A DNA stretch of 36,589 nucleotides, from positions 1 through 36,589 of the forward strand of contig JAAVHL010000086.1 of assembly GCA_014799735.1 (NCBI GenBank), written 5' to 3'. Every line of letters begins with the position of its first letter. Positions within the stretch are counted from its first letter, which is position 1. Position numbers and translations under genes: made by a program. The notes under the pieces were generated by a model, which ran no database searches, had not been told where the DNA came from, and was given only the letters and a program-made list of their open reading frames with translations. Shown piece after piece: positions 24,332 to 32,893 of this stretch. Source of the stretch: Ruminococcus sp. (GTDB taxonomy: Bacteria > Bacillota > Clostridia > Oscillospirales > Ruminococcaceae).

Positions 24332-25699
24332 ATGCTGAAATCTAAAAAATTTTATTCCGTACTGGCGATTGCCGCCGCACTGACAATCTGCGCTGCAGGA
24401 TGCAGCAGCGAGGACGGAGGCAGCGGAGAGGTCTCCGCTTCTGTAAACGTAATAGGCGGTGACGGCGCTGCGGACGGCTCCGAGCCTCAGGAGACTGCCT
24501 CGGGCGTGATCGTTACCGACGAAAACGGCGAGGCGGTCACGGGCGCTAACGGAAACGTTCTTACCGAACCTGCCCATACCGAACCCCTTCCCACAGATAC
24601 TCTAAGCGAGGACGATATCCTCAACGCTATGACAGCTGCCACAACGGCAGCTCCTCAGCTGAACATCCCCTCGACCAATACCGAAAGATACGGCTACTCC
24701 ACCCTTACCGCCGAGGAGAAAAAGCTTTACGACGAGATCGTTGCGGGAATAGAGGGACTGCGCTACAAGATCTGCGAAGAGGACGCTTACTCCCTTGAGG
24801 AATGGTCAAAGATATACGGTCTTGTTTATATGCAGGAGCCCCGTCTGTTCTACATGAACGCAAAGCTTAAGGTCGGCAAGCTTTACTACCTCACTAAGGA
24901 CGCCTCCGTTATCAACGATATGCAGAAGTCCATTGACGCCGTTGCCGACAAGCTTGTTGCCGAAGCGAACGGAAAGTCCACGACCTTTGAAAAGCTCAAG
25001 GTTTTCCACGACTATCTTGTACTTAACTCCACATTCGAGCTCAAGGAAGAGCTTACAAATTACAACTCCACCATTTACAACGCCCTCGGAAGCGGCGAAG
25101 CGCAGGGAAATATCCAGTGCGCAGGCTACGCAAAGGCTATGCAGTACCTCTGCGACAGGGCGGGTATCGTAAGCATGGTCGTAACCGGCGAGACCTCTAC
25201 CGGTCAGACCCACGCGTGGAACGTTGTGGACGTTGACGGAAAATGGTACAATCTGGACGCAACGTGGGACGACCCGATCCTGAATACCCCCAACTACAAG
25301 AATATCCGCTACAACTTCTTCCTTGTTCCCGACAGCGGCATTCATAACCTTACACATATGCACGTCGGTCAGAAAAAGCTTTCCAACGGCAACTACATCA
25401 CATATTTCACGCCTCCCGCCTGCGTAAGCAACGACAAGAACTATTTCGTTACAAACGGTCTTGTTTACAGCGACTTTGATTCCGCTGACAAGGCGATAAG
25501 GGCTGAGATCGAAAGAGCTGCCAAGGACGGCTCCAGAACCGCACAGATCGCGGTAAGCTCCAAGGACGTTTACAAGCAAGTCTACGACGCCAGAAATGAC
25601 TATAACGGCTATGCAAAGGGCTTTTCGGGAGTTAAGGGCGTCAGCGACGAATGCAACGAAAATCTGTTGGTGATCGAGTTCGACGTTATCTATAACTAA
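24332..25699 (+). CDS. Transglutaminase-like lipoprotein 2
   Basis: A 455-aa lipoprotein with signal peptide and lipobox AAGC (Cys24). A Gly/Ala/Glu/Thr tether runs to about residue 115 with no extra domain. The helical lead-in LTAEEKKLYDEIVAGI...YGLVYMQEPRLFYM matches the other four proteins. The transglutaminase-like core has Cys263 (IQCAGYAKAM), His294 (QTHAWNVV) and Asp309 (YNLDATWDDP). The shared C-terminal module starts at NYFVTNGLVYSDF and ends LLVIEFDVIYN. The start has GAAAGGAA nine bases upstream. It is separated from gene 1 by 124 bp with a hairpin and from gene 3 by only 14 bp. Substrate unknown. Confidence 0.92.
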   Translation: MLKSKKFYSVLAIAAALTICAAGCSSEDGGSGEVSASVNVIGGDGAADGSEPQETASGVIVTDENGEAVTGANGNVLTEPAHTEPLPTDTLSEDDILNAMTAATTAAPQLNIPSTNTERYGYSTLTAEEKKLYDEIVAGIEGLRYKICEEDAYSLEEWSKIYGLVYMQEPRLFYMNAKLKVGKLYYLTKDASVINDMQKSIDAVADKLVAEANGKSTTFEKLKVFHDYLVLNSTFELKEELTNYNSTIYNALGSGEAQGNIQCAGYAKAMQYLCDRAGIVSMVVTGETSTGQTHAWNVVDVDGKWYNLDATWDDPILNTPNYKNIRYNFFLVPDSGIHNLTHMHVGQKKLSNGNYITYFTPPACVSNDKNYFVTNGLVYSDFDSADKAIRAEIERAAKDGSRTAQIAVSSKDVYKQVYDARNDYNGYAKGFSGVKGVSDECNENLLVIEFDVIYN

Positions 25700-25713
25700 T
25701 TTTTGGTGCTTTT

Positions 25714-26874
25714 ATGAAAAAAACAATATTTGCCGTCTCCGTTCTCTGCGCGGCTCTCGTGCTGTCCTCATGCAGGAGGGTAGCCGAAGAGCCCGCGGGG
25801 ACTACGGCTGACGCCAACAATTATTACGGATATCCCTCGGACGAGGAATTTGTCTCGCCTGTGTACGCCTCCCTTTCGGAGGAAGAAAAGGCGGTCTATG
25901 ACAAGATTGAAGCCGCCGTGGCGGATTTCAGGGATACGGTATCGTTTAACCCTCCTATCTCGCGGGATACGGCAAGCAAAATATACAGACTGGTCTATTC
26001 ACAGGAACGCAGGTATTTCTGGCTGAGCAACCTTTTCTACGCTCCCGAAAGCGAGATATCGGTGCTGAGCCTGCACTATCTGTACAGCAAAAGCGACGCG
26101 GAAGCAAAGCGCGCGGAGCTTGATATCGCCGCCTCGACGATAATAGGAGAGCTTCCCGACGACGCGTCCGATTTCGACAAGGTCGTGTATTTCCACGACA
26201 AAATCGCAACGACCTGCTCTTTCAGCGATTCCGCCGAGCATATCAATTCGGCTTACGGAGTTCTTGTAACGGGATACGGTCAGTGCGAGGGCTACGCCGC
26301 GGCAATGACCGCTCTCTGCGACAAGGCTGGGATACCAAATTACACGGCCTTCGGTCAGACAAAGGACGGCATTTCCCACGCATGGAACAAGGTGCTGCTG
26401 AACGGCAGATGGTATAACGTGGACTGTACATGGGACGATCCTATCCTGAGCAGAAACGACCCCGGCTTTGTCCGGCATGACTATCTTCTGGTAAAGGACA
26501 GCGAGATCGAAGAAAAGACCCATTTCCCCAGCGACCTTTGCAGCGGTCTTACCTCCTGCGAAAGCGACGATATGAACTATTTTGCCGCAAAGGGACTGGT
26601 CTTTGACACGGCCGCCGACGGCACAGCCGCTCTGACGGAACAGATAAAATCTGCGGGGCTGGCGGGAAAGCGTGAGGCGGAAATACGCTTCTCCTCCGAA
26701 AATGCCTATTTTGCCGCTATGGCGCGGCTTTTTGACAGCAAGGAGCTTAAGGACATTATCGAGGACATAAACGGAAGCTGCGGAACTCATATCCGTTCAG
26801 CATACAAGCACAACAACGACGATATGCGGATAATCCATATATCGCTTATCTATGAGTCAGACCCGGAGGAATAA
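25714..26874 (+). CDS. Transglutaminase-like lipoprotein 3 (compact)
   Basis: A 386-aa lipoprotein and the shortest of the five. Lipobox LSSC puts the lipid on Cys20; the tether is only about 25 residues, so the catalytic part should sit close to the membrane. The lead-in is LSEEEKAVYDKIEAAV...IYRLVYSQERRYFWL. The triad is Cys191 (GQCEGYAAAM), His222 (ISHAWNKV) and Asp237 (YNVDCTWDDP). The C-terminal module starts MNYFAAKGLVFDTA. The ribosome binding site is weak (GGTG), and the 14-bp gap suggests dependence on translation of gene 2. Codon use is like that of its neighbours. Confidence 0.92.
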   Translation: MKKTIFAVSVLCAALVLSSCRRVAEEPAGTTADANNYYGYPSDEEFVSPVYASLSEEEKAVYDKIEAAVADFRDTVSFNPPISRDTASKIYRLVYSQERRYFWLSNLFYAPESEISVLSLHYLYSKSDAEAKRAELDIAASTIIGELPDDASDFDKVVYFHDKIATTCSFSDSAEHINSAYGVLVTGYGQCEGYAAAMTALCDKAGIPNYTAFGQTKDGISHAWNKVLLNGRWYNVDCTWDDPILSRNDPGFVRHDYLLVKDSEIEEKTHFPSDLCSGLTSCESDDMNYFAAKGLVFDTAADGTAALTEQIKSAGLAGKREAEIRFSSENAYFAAMARLFDSKELKDIIEDINGSCGTHIRSAYKHNNDDMRIIHISLIYESDPEE

Positions 26875-26899
26875 TTTTTACCTGAAAGAGGTGCAGCCG

Positions 26900-28486
26900 A
26901 TGCGGGAATACAAACCCAGACGCAAATCCATTATTTGCCTTACAGCCGCGGCTGCCGTCTGCGCTGCGCTGACGACAGGCTGCTATAACAACGGAAGCTC
27001 CGCCTATTGGGAGGACACTCTTCCCTCCGCGGAAACGGAAAGCTCCCGTCCCACGGCAGTATACCTTACTGAGGAGACGGAAGATAGCAGCGACCCGATA
27101 ATAATACCTACTTCTGAATCCACAAAGCGCACAGCCTATTCGGAGCCCGACCCCGAGCTTGCTACAACTGTCTCCTCGGAACGCTCCGCCGACACCGATT
27201 CGGAAGCTTCAACGGTTTCGGGAGTTCCCAACGTTCCGATCTCAGAATTTACCAGCACCACTCCCGTAAATTTGGCGACCCAGACAAGCGCTTCTTCAAG
27301 CTTCTCCTTTTCGGCAGCGACTTCGGCTTCGGCGGCGACAGCTTCGTCCGACAGTACGGGATCGTCCTCGGTAAGCTCATCAAGCACTGCTTCGGAAACC
27401 ACAGGCTTTCTGGACACGGAAACAAGTACGGTGGGTACCCCCTCCGCCTCCGATCTGAACCGACCCTACAGCTACCGCTTCCTCGACGAAAAGCATAAAT
27501 TTGTTTACGACCAAATAATAAGCACGGCGGAAAAATACGGAAGCACTATTAATTTTTCCGCGGACAACAGCGTTACCTCCGATGAATACTGCGACATTTA
27601 TCAGATCATATACGACGACGAACCGTCGCTGTTCTATATTGACAAAAAAATGCAGTACGCCGTCAACTCCAGCACCAAACAGCTTGCCAACGCAAAGCTG
27701 TTCTACAAATATAACAACAGCGTTATCGAAAAAATGCAGGGCGAGATCGACGCGGAGGTAAACAGTATTCTCGGTATGGTCACCGCGAATATGACCGACT
27801 ACGACAAGGTGAAGCTTTTTCATGACGTGCTGGCGTCTACAGTCGAGTACGACGAAAATGCGGCAAACTGCCGCGACATATACGGAGTTTTTGTGGATAA
27901 GAAAGCTATTTGCGGCGGCTTCTCAAAAGCGTTTTCCTACCTTTGCAGCAAGGTGGGCATCGAGACCGTTACCGTTACCGGCGACGCGGACGGCACTCCC
28001 CATATGTGGAACAAGGTCAAGATCGACGGAAAATGGTACAATATAGACATAACCTACGCCGTATCGAATTCAGCCGACACGTCTTATGTCAGATACGACT
28101 ATTTCTGCGTAACGGACAAAATGCTGACGGCAAGCCGAACCGTCTACGAACAGAGCTATAAGTACCCAGAGGCAAATTCCGACGACTGCAATTATTTCGT
28201 AAAAAACAATCTTGTAGCCGAAAGCTGGACGGAAGCGCGCATACTGCTCCGCGACGGTCTTATCGAGTGCGCAAAGGACAAAACCTCACCCGTGCAGGTA
28301 AAATGCGCCGACAAGGACATATACGACGAAGCCGTATTCAATCTGTTTGACAGCTCCAGCAAGCAGGCTCTGGATATCTACGACGAGGCGTATGAGGATG
28401 CGAAAAACAAATACAACACCTCGGTGGTCAACTTCAGCTACGACGCTACATCTCTGGTCATCAAGCTGTTTCCGGAATACTACTGA
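26900..28486 (+). CDS. Transglutaminase-like lipoprotein 4 with long Ser/Thr tether
   Basis: A 528-aa lipoprotein. The signal peptide has a basic start (MREYKPRRK) and lipobox TTGC (Cys28). A Ser/Thr/Ala-rich tether of about 155 residues (30-185) follows, the longest in the set, suited to spanning the wall and possibly to O-glycosylation (inference). The lead-in is LDEKHKFVYDQIISTA...IYQIIYDDEPSLFYI. The triad is Cys338 (AICGGFSKAF), His368 (TPHMWNKV) and Asp383 (YNIDITYA). The C-terminal module starts CNYFVKNNLVAESW. An upstream in-frame ATG at 26852 would overlap gene 3; the chosen ATG has AGAGGTG six bases before it and directly precedes the signal peptide. Confidence 0.92.
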   Translation: MREYKPRRKSIICLTAAAAVCAALTTGCYNNGSSAYWEDTLPSAETESSRPTAVYLTEETEDSSDPIIIPTSESTKRTAYSEPDPELATTVSSERSADTDSEASTVSGVPNVPISEFTSTTPVNLATQTSASSSFSFSAATSASAATASSDSTGSSSVSSSSTASETTGFLDTETSTVGTPSASDLNRPYSYRFLDEKHKFVYDQIISTAEKYGSTINFSADNSVTSDEYCDIYQIIYDDEPSLFYIDKKMQYAVNSSTKQLANAKLFYKYNNSVIEKMQGEIDAEVNSILGMVTANMTDYDKVKLFHDVLASTVEYDENAANCRDIYGVFVDKKAICGGFSKAFSYLCSKVGIETVTVTGDADGTPHMWNKVKIDGKWYNIDITYAVSNSADTSYVRYDYFCVTDKMLTASRTVYEQSYKYPEANSDDCNYFVKNNLVAESWTEARILLRDGLIECAKDKTSPVQVKCADKDIYDEAVFNLFDSSSKQALDIYDEAYEDAKNKYNTSVVNFSYDATSLVIKLFPEYY

Positions 28487-28591
28487 CCTTTCAGCGCGGC
28501 TGATATCCGTTAATACTACAGTCGGACGGGTTCGGACATTGTATAAGACGGCCTGAGCTCCCGCCCGCCGACCGTTCGGGAGGCACAGTAC

Positions 28592-29785
28592 TTGCGAAAA
28601 CTTAAATATGCGGCAGCCGCGCTTGTTCTGTGTCTTTTTGCGTCCGGCTGCTCGGACAATCAAAACGTTGAATATCATATTTATTCGGGAGGATCGCTCC
28701 TGGATTCGGGTGTGGTCACACCTCCCGAAAGCAAAAAAAACAACAGCGCGGATTTCTACATTCCCGACGGCATGGAGACCGATTACTACAGGACATACGC
28801 CCTTACCGATGAGGAACGTGATATCTATGATGATACAGTAAAAAGTCTCGGAAGGCTCAAGGATGCGGTAACACTTCCCGTAGACTCCAACGTATACGGA
28901 AGGATACTCGAAACGATCCGCCTTGAACAGCTCTCCTTCAACCATATTTCCACCTGGCGGCTTGACTACGCCACCGCAAAGCAGGCGTTTGAGGTAAGCT
29001 TCTATTACCGCCTTACCGCCGACGAAATAAGCAGTATGAACATTGCTGCCGAAAGAGCCGCAAAGGATATCATATCTCGGCTCAAGCCCGATATGGACGA
29101 CTACGAAAAGCTGAAATTTTTTCACGACTACCTTGTGCTTAACTGTGAGTCCGACCCCGAGGACGAGTACGCCGACACTATTTACGGGGCGCTTGTGCGA
29201 AAAAAAGCTTTGTGCGAAGGCTACACAAAAGCGTTTTCCTATCTGTGCAACCTTGCGGGTATAGAAAATGTGATCGTTACGGGAAAAACCACCGTCCCCC
29301 ATATGTGGAACATGGTCAAGCTCGGCGGAAACTGGTATCATGTGGACGTGACCTGGGACAAGCCCGACGATGAGCTGCACAAGGAATACCCCGACGTTAT
29401 TTTGTATCAGTACTTTATGGTAACGGACTCCGTGATCAAGAACAATCATACCATTGTGGATTATCCCGCCGAGCCGCCAAAGGCTTACGGCACGGAGGAA
29501 AACTATTTCGTGCGGGAGGGTGCGGACGTTACCAAGGACGGCGAGCTTCTTGTCGCTGCGGAAAACGCCATTATGGACGCGGTAAGAAACCGCAAAACCA
29601 GCGCAATGGTAAAGTTCTCCACTACCGACCTTTATCTGTCCTCTCTGGCAGACCTGAGCAACGAGAAGCTGTTTACCTCCGTAATAGAGCGTGTGAACGC
29701 CGAGTGCAAGGAAAATATCGGTCTGCAATGGACGGATTACTACGGACAGTACCGCATACTTACCTTTATAATCAATTACAACTGA
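28592..29785 (+). CDS. Transglutaminase-like lipoprotein 5
   Basis: A 397-aa lipoprotein starting at TTG with GGGAGG eight bases upstream; no ATG in frame fits the signal peptide. Lipobox ASGC gives Cys20. The tether is short (about 21-60). The lead-in is LTDEERDIYDDTVKSL, but the usual IYxLVY..EP..F segment is changed to ILETIRLEQLSFNHI. The triad is Cys208 (ALCEGYTKAF), His237 (VPHMWNMV) and Asp252 (YHVDVTWDKP). The C-terminal module starts NYFVREGADVTKDG. The 105-bp gap before it holds no clear promoter or terminator. The gene ends at a strong bidirectional terminator, which closes the array. Confidence 0.92.
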   Translation: MRKLKYAAAALVLCLFASGCSDNQNVEYHIYSGGSLLDSGVVTPPESKKNNSADFYIPDGMETDYYRTYALTDEERDIYDDTVKSLGRLKDAVTLPVDSNVYGRILETIRLEQLSFNHISTWRLDYATAKQAFEVSFYYRLTADEISSMNIAAERAAKDIISRLKPDMDDYEKLKFFHDYLVLNCESDPEDEYADTIYGALVRKKALCEGYTKAFSYLCNLAGIENVIVTGKTTVPHMWNMVKLGGNWYHVDVTWDKPDDELHKEYPDVILYQYFMVTDSVIKNNHTIVDYPAEPPKAYGTEENYFVREGADVTKDGELLVAAENAIMDAVRNRKTSAMVKFSTTDLYLSSLADLSNEKLFTSVIERVNAECKENIGLQWTDYYGQYRILTFIINYN

Positions 29786-29820
29786 AAAGACCTTTCCGAA
29801 CTGTTCCGGAAAGGTCTTTT
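29785..29820. terminator. Strong bidirectional terminator between convergent operons
   Basis: A perfect 14-bp stem (29785-29798 with 29807-29820) is followed on the plus strand by TTTTTGTTTT, with matching A-rich sequence on the other side. It serves both the transglutaminase array and the converging dehydrogenase operon. Confidence 0.92.
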
Positions 29821-29831
29821 TGTTTTGTCCT

Positions 29832-30584
29832 TTATACCTTTTGCGACTGCACAAGCCGCGCCGCAAACGCAACGGCAGAGTCGGGAAGAAATCTTGAAGC
29901 AACTATTGCTGCCTTGACGGACAGCGTAGGCGTTATCAGCATTTTACGGGCAAACATACCCTTGACTGCGCATTCCGCCGCATATTCGCTTGAAATGCCC
30001 TTGAGCGCAAATTTTACTCCCGCCGTGCTGTTGAACTGGGTATCAACGGGCCCGGGACAGAACGCTCCGATATAAACCCTGCTGTGCTGAAAGCGAAGCT
30101 CTTCGTGTATCGCTTCCGTAAGCCTTACCACATAATTTTTGGACGCGTAATAGGTGGACATAAGCGGCCCCGGCATAAAGCCCGCAATCGAAGCCACGTT
30201 CAGGATATAGCCCTTGTCCCGTGCGGAAAAGTCACGCAGGAAAAGCTTGGTAAGAATGTGTACCGCTCCGATATTCACGTCTATCATGTCAAGCTCCCGC
30301 TCCAGCTCGGTGACGCTGAACTTTCCGAACAGCCCGAAGCCTGCGTTGTTCACAAGGATATCCACGCCGTAAGCGGACGCCTCCCTGTACAGCCTCAGGC
30401 ATTCTCCGCGGTGGGAAATATCTGCGGCAATGACCTTTACCCGTCTTGCGCCTATCTCCTGCCTGAGAGCCTCCAGCCGCTCCCTGTCTCTTCCCGAAAT
30501 TATCAGCCGTATACCCATTTTGCCCAGCTTTCGCGCTATGTCTCTGCCTATTCCGGAGCTTGCTCCCGTTATCAATGCAGTCAT
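29832..30584 (-). CDS. Short-chain dehydrogenase/reductase (classical SDR)
   Basis: A 250-aa NAD(P)-dependent oxidoreductase. It has the cofactor loop TGASSGIG at 6-13 and NNAGFG near 79-84. The catalytic residues are Ser132 in NVASIAG and the Tyr145-x3-Lys149 pair in TYYASKNY. The Arg in SGRDRERL near 30-35 favours NADP over NAD. The chosen ATG has GGAGG seven bases upstream; a longer frame would run into the upstream gene. It is the last gene of the minus-strand unit, 14 bp after the TgpA-like gene. The substrate cannot be inferred; its link to the membrane transglutaminase may be only positional. Confidence 0.95.
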   Translation of the reverse strand: MTALITGASSGIGRDIARKLGKMGIRLIISGRDRERLEALRQEIGARRVKVIAADISHRGECLRLYREASAYGVDILVNNAGFGLFGKFSVTELERELDMIDVNIGAVHILTKLFLRDFSARDKGYILNVASIAGFMPGPLMSTYYASKNYVVRLTEAIHEELRFQHSRVYIGAFCPGPVDTQFNSTAGVKFALKGISSEYAAECAVKGMFARKMLITPTLSVKAAIVASRFLPDSAVAFAARLVQSQKV

Positions 30585-30598
30585 TGTCAGACCTCCGT

Positions 30599-32893
30599 TT
30601 AGTTTTTTTCGGTATTTTGCCGTTTGCTGTTTTTCCGTGCCTTTTTCATTGCCTTTGCCTGAGCCTTGTAGCACTCAAACGCTTTGCCGAACGCGTCCCT
30701 GTCTATCTCGCCGCCGCCGTAGCAAGCCCTTGTAAACGGGCTTGTCAGCGGGTCAAGGCTTTGTCCCGTGGTTTCGTCCGCAAAGCGCTCCATCTGCTCG
30801 GGGGTAAACGCCGCAAAGCTTTCGCCGAATCGTCGCTCCGCATTTTTAATATACCTGTTGTACAGCATGATAACGCCTTTTCCGCAGTCCGCGCGCTTCG
30901 CTCTGAGCCTGAACACGCCCTCCGCGATCTTTGGAGAGATCAGTACAAGAACTATAAATATTCCGAATCCCACCGCAAAAACTGCCGCCGTAAGGATAGC
31001 CGCGGTATAATCGCTGTCCTCGTCCCCGGACGCGCCGTTTCCTCCCGAACCTATATAGCCCGCGGGAGTAGGCTCAAACCTTGTCCAGCCCGCCACGGGA
31101 ATATATACCTCGGGATAGGCGTGAGCGTTATCGCTGTAAATGAAATAAGTTCCCTCTGTTTCGGGAGACGGCTGCGGAACAAAGCCCTCCGCGTATCTTG
31201 CCGTAAGTCCCGCCGCTCTTGCCAGCAGAACATAGGCGCGCGCATAATCGGAGCATATTCCTGTCCTGCTTTCAAACAGAAAATATTCGGGAGTATCCAT
31301 TCCCTCGGGCGGCTCGAAGCCAAGGTCGTACCGGAAGCTTCCGCCCGTAAAATAATTCTCGATAGCCTTTGCCTTTTGGTAATCGTACTCCAGACCCGCC
31401 GTCAGCTCGTCGGCAAGAGCCTGTATCTCCGCCGATACCTCCGTCGTATGGTCTTCCTTGTACTGTTCTGCAAGAACACTTTCCTTTCTGAATTCGCGCA
31501 GAACGGAATATTCCTCGGAATCGCCGTCTATGTACCATATCGCGTCCCAAAGGAAATCACCCCATTCCTCCGCGCTTATATCGCACAGCCCGCTTTCCAT
31601 AAGACTGCTCAGAGTTCTTTCGCTGTAGTACCTTACCGTATAGTTCAAGTTAGGAGCAAGCAGCGCCATATTTGTGAAAACCTCACCCGCGTCGGAACGT
31701 GCGATCCATGAGACCCTGCTGTCGGATATGCTGACCTCGGTGGTTCTCAGAGGAGCGGGAACATACACCGCGGGAAAGTTCTGGGCATAAACAATGCTGT
31801 AGCTCTGATAGTCTGTGACCTCCGCGATCTGTTCCGCCCAAGGGTACTCGCTGAACAGCATATCCTCCTCGTCAAGATAGCCGTATTCCTCAGCCTCCGC
31901 CCTTATCATTTCGTCCGCCAGCTTCACAGCCGAGGAAAGCTTTTCAAAGCTGAGCAGATGTGCGTCCTCCTGCCATGACTTGCTGCCGTATACAGTATCG
32001 TCGGGATTTGTCCAAAGTCCCGTTTCACTGTCGTAGTCGTTGAAGACCTGTGTCTTCATATATGTTGTCTCGGACGAGCTGACAATATACAGCAGTATGC
32101 TTTCGCCTCTTAAAAGCTCGTCAACGCGTCCCGAAGCCTGCGTGTACTCGCCCTGATACTCGGTCTCGCCGCTGCCGCCGAAGCTGAACATACTTACCGC
32201 CGCCTCAAATTTTTCATAATAAGGCGTCTCCTCAGGCTTGGGAGCGATCAGAGCAAGCAGTACCGCCGCTATGGCAAAATCCGTATAGACCGTTGCCGCC
32301 GAGCCTGCCGCGCTTTTTTCGGACGAACCTTTAAGCAGTCTTTTCCGTCCGTCGATAATAAAGAATATCAGGTTTACGGACGCTATCGCCGCCGCATACG
32401 CAAACGGCAGAACCGCCGCCGCCTTTACCGCCAGCGCAAAGGGTATCAGCGATACCAGCGCAAGCATTGAGGAGCGGTAGATTATTCTCGTAAAATAATA
32501 ATACGCCGACGCAAGGAAAAAGGTCATCATCGGCATAAGTGTCAGCATAAAGCTGACGCGGGTCTCTTCAGCCTGCGCGCCCGAGAAAAACCATCTTATA
32601 AACGCAAATCTGTCCTCCCAAGCTCCGCCCACAAACACAGACGGAACGATCATGCCCAAGGTGATCAGCGTGCCGAAGTATATAAGACCTCCGAGCTTTT
32701 TGCTGCGTAAAAAGTCAAAAAATTTTATCAGTCCCGCAGCCGCGGCAGCTCCCGCTATAATATAAATGTCTATGGCGTTTTCCGTGTAGATATACAGCGA
32801 CGCCGATATCGAAACAACGCACAGCAGCCACAAAAGGAAAATCTCGCCATGCTTTTTCAGTATGCGGAAAATTTTTTCCGCCGCGTCCTCCAT
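30599..32893 (-). CDS. TgpA-like membrane transglutaminase-domain protein
   Basis: A 764-aa integral membrane protein. Hydrophobic helices lie near 18-37, 42-60, 68-90, 112-134, 142-178 and 203-218, then an extracytoplasmic region of about 400 residues that carries the transglutaminase-like core. The core has Cys547 (RTGICSDYARAYVLLARAAGL), His591 (NAHAYPEVYI) and Glu607 in GWTRFEPTP where the acid of the triad stands. A final TM near 629-653 leads to a cytoplasmic DUF4129-like tail rich in Lys. The order matches the TgpA/DUF3488-transglutaminase-DUF4129 family. The ATG overlaps the stop of the LRR gene as TGATG, so the pair is coupled. Substrate unknown; paralogues in the facing operon are lipoproteins rather than membrane-embedded. 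Confidence 0.92.
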   Translation of the reverse strand: MEDAAEKIFRILKKHGEIFLLWLLCVVSISASLYIYTENAIDIYIIAGAAAAAGLIKFFDFLRSKKLGGLIYFGTLITLGMIVPSVFVGGAWEDRFAFIRWFFSGAQAEETRVSFMLTLMPMMTFFLASAYYYFTRIIYRSSMLALVSLIPFALAVKAAAVLPFAYAAAIASVNLIFFIIDGRKRLLKGSSEKSAAGSAATVYTDFAIAAVLLALIAPKPEETPYYEKFEAAVSMFSFGGSGETEYQGEYTQASGRVDELLRGESILLYIVSSSETTYMKTQVFNDYDSETGLWTNPDDTVYGSKSWQEDAHLLSFEKLSSAVKLADEMIRAEAEEYGYLDEEDMLFSEYPWAEQIAEVTDYQSYSIVYAQNFPAVYVPAPLRTTEVSISDSRVSWIARSDAGEVFTNMALLAPNLNYTVRYYSERTLSSLMESGLCDISAEEWGDFLWDAIWYIDGDSEEYSVLREFRKESVLAEQYKEDHTTEVSAEIQALADELTAGLEYDYQKAKAIENYFTGGSFRYDLGFEPPEGMDTPEYFLFESRTGICSDYARAYVLLARAAGLTARYAEGFVPQPSPETEGTYFIYSDNAHAYPEVYIPVAGWTRFEPTPAGYIGSGGNGASGDEDSDYTAAILTAAVFAVGFGIFIVLVLISPKIAEGVFRLRAKRADCGKGVIMLYNRYIKNAERRFGESFAAFTPEQMERFADETTGQSLDPLTSPFTRACYGGGEIDRDAFGKAFECYKAQAKAMKKARKNSKRQNTEKN

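Noticed and set aside
24806-25579. Minus-strand open frame of 257 codons opposite lipoprotein 2
   Set aside because: Similar antisense frames appear opposite lipoproteins 1 and 3, as expected from shared codon structure; no independent evidence of coding.
28286-29902. Long minus-strand open frame of 538 codons opposite transglutaminase lipoproteins 4 and 5
   Set aside because: It runs antisense through two genes with clear domains, has no ribosome binding site or recognisable domain, and crosses the terminator; it is a mirror of GC-rich codon structure.
30560-31711. Plus-strand open frame of 383 codons opposite the TgpA-like gene
   Set aside because: Antisense shadow: low-complexity Arg/Ser/Ala sequence, no domain, no start signal.
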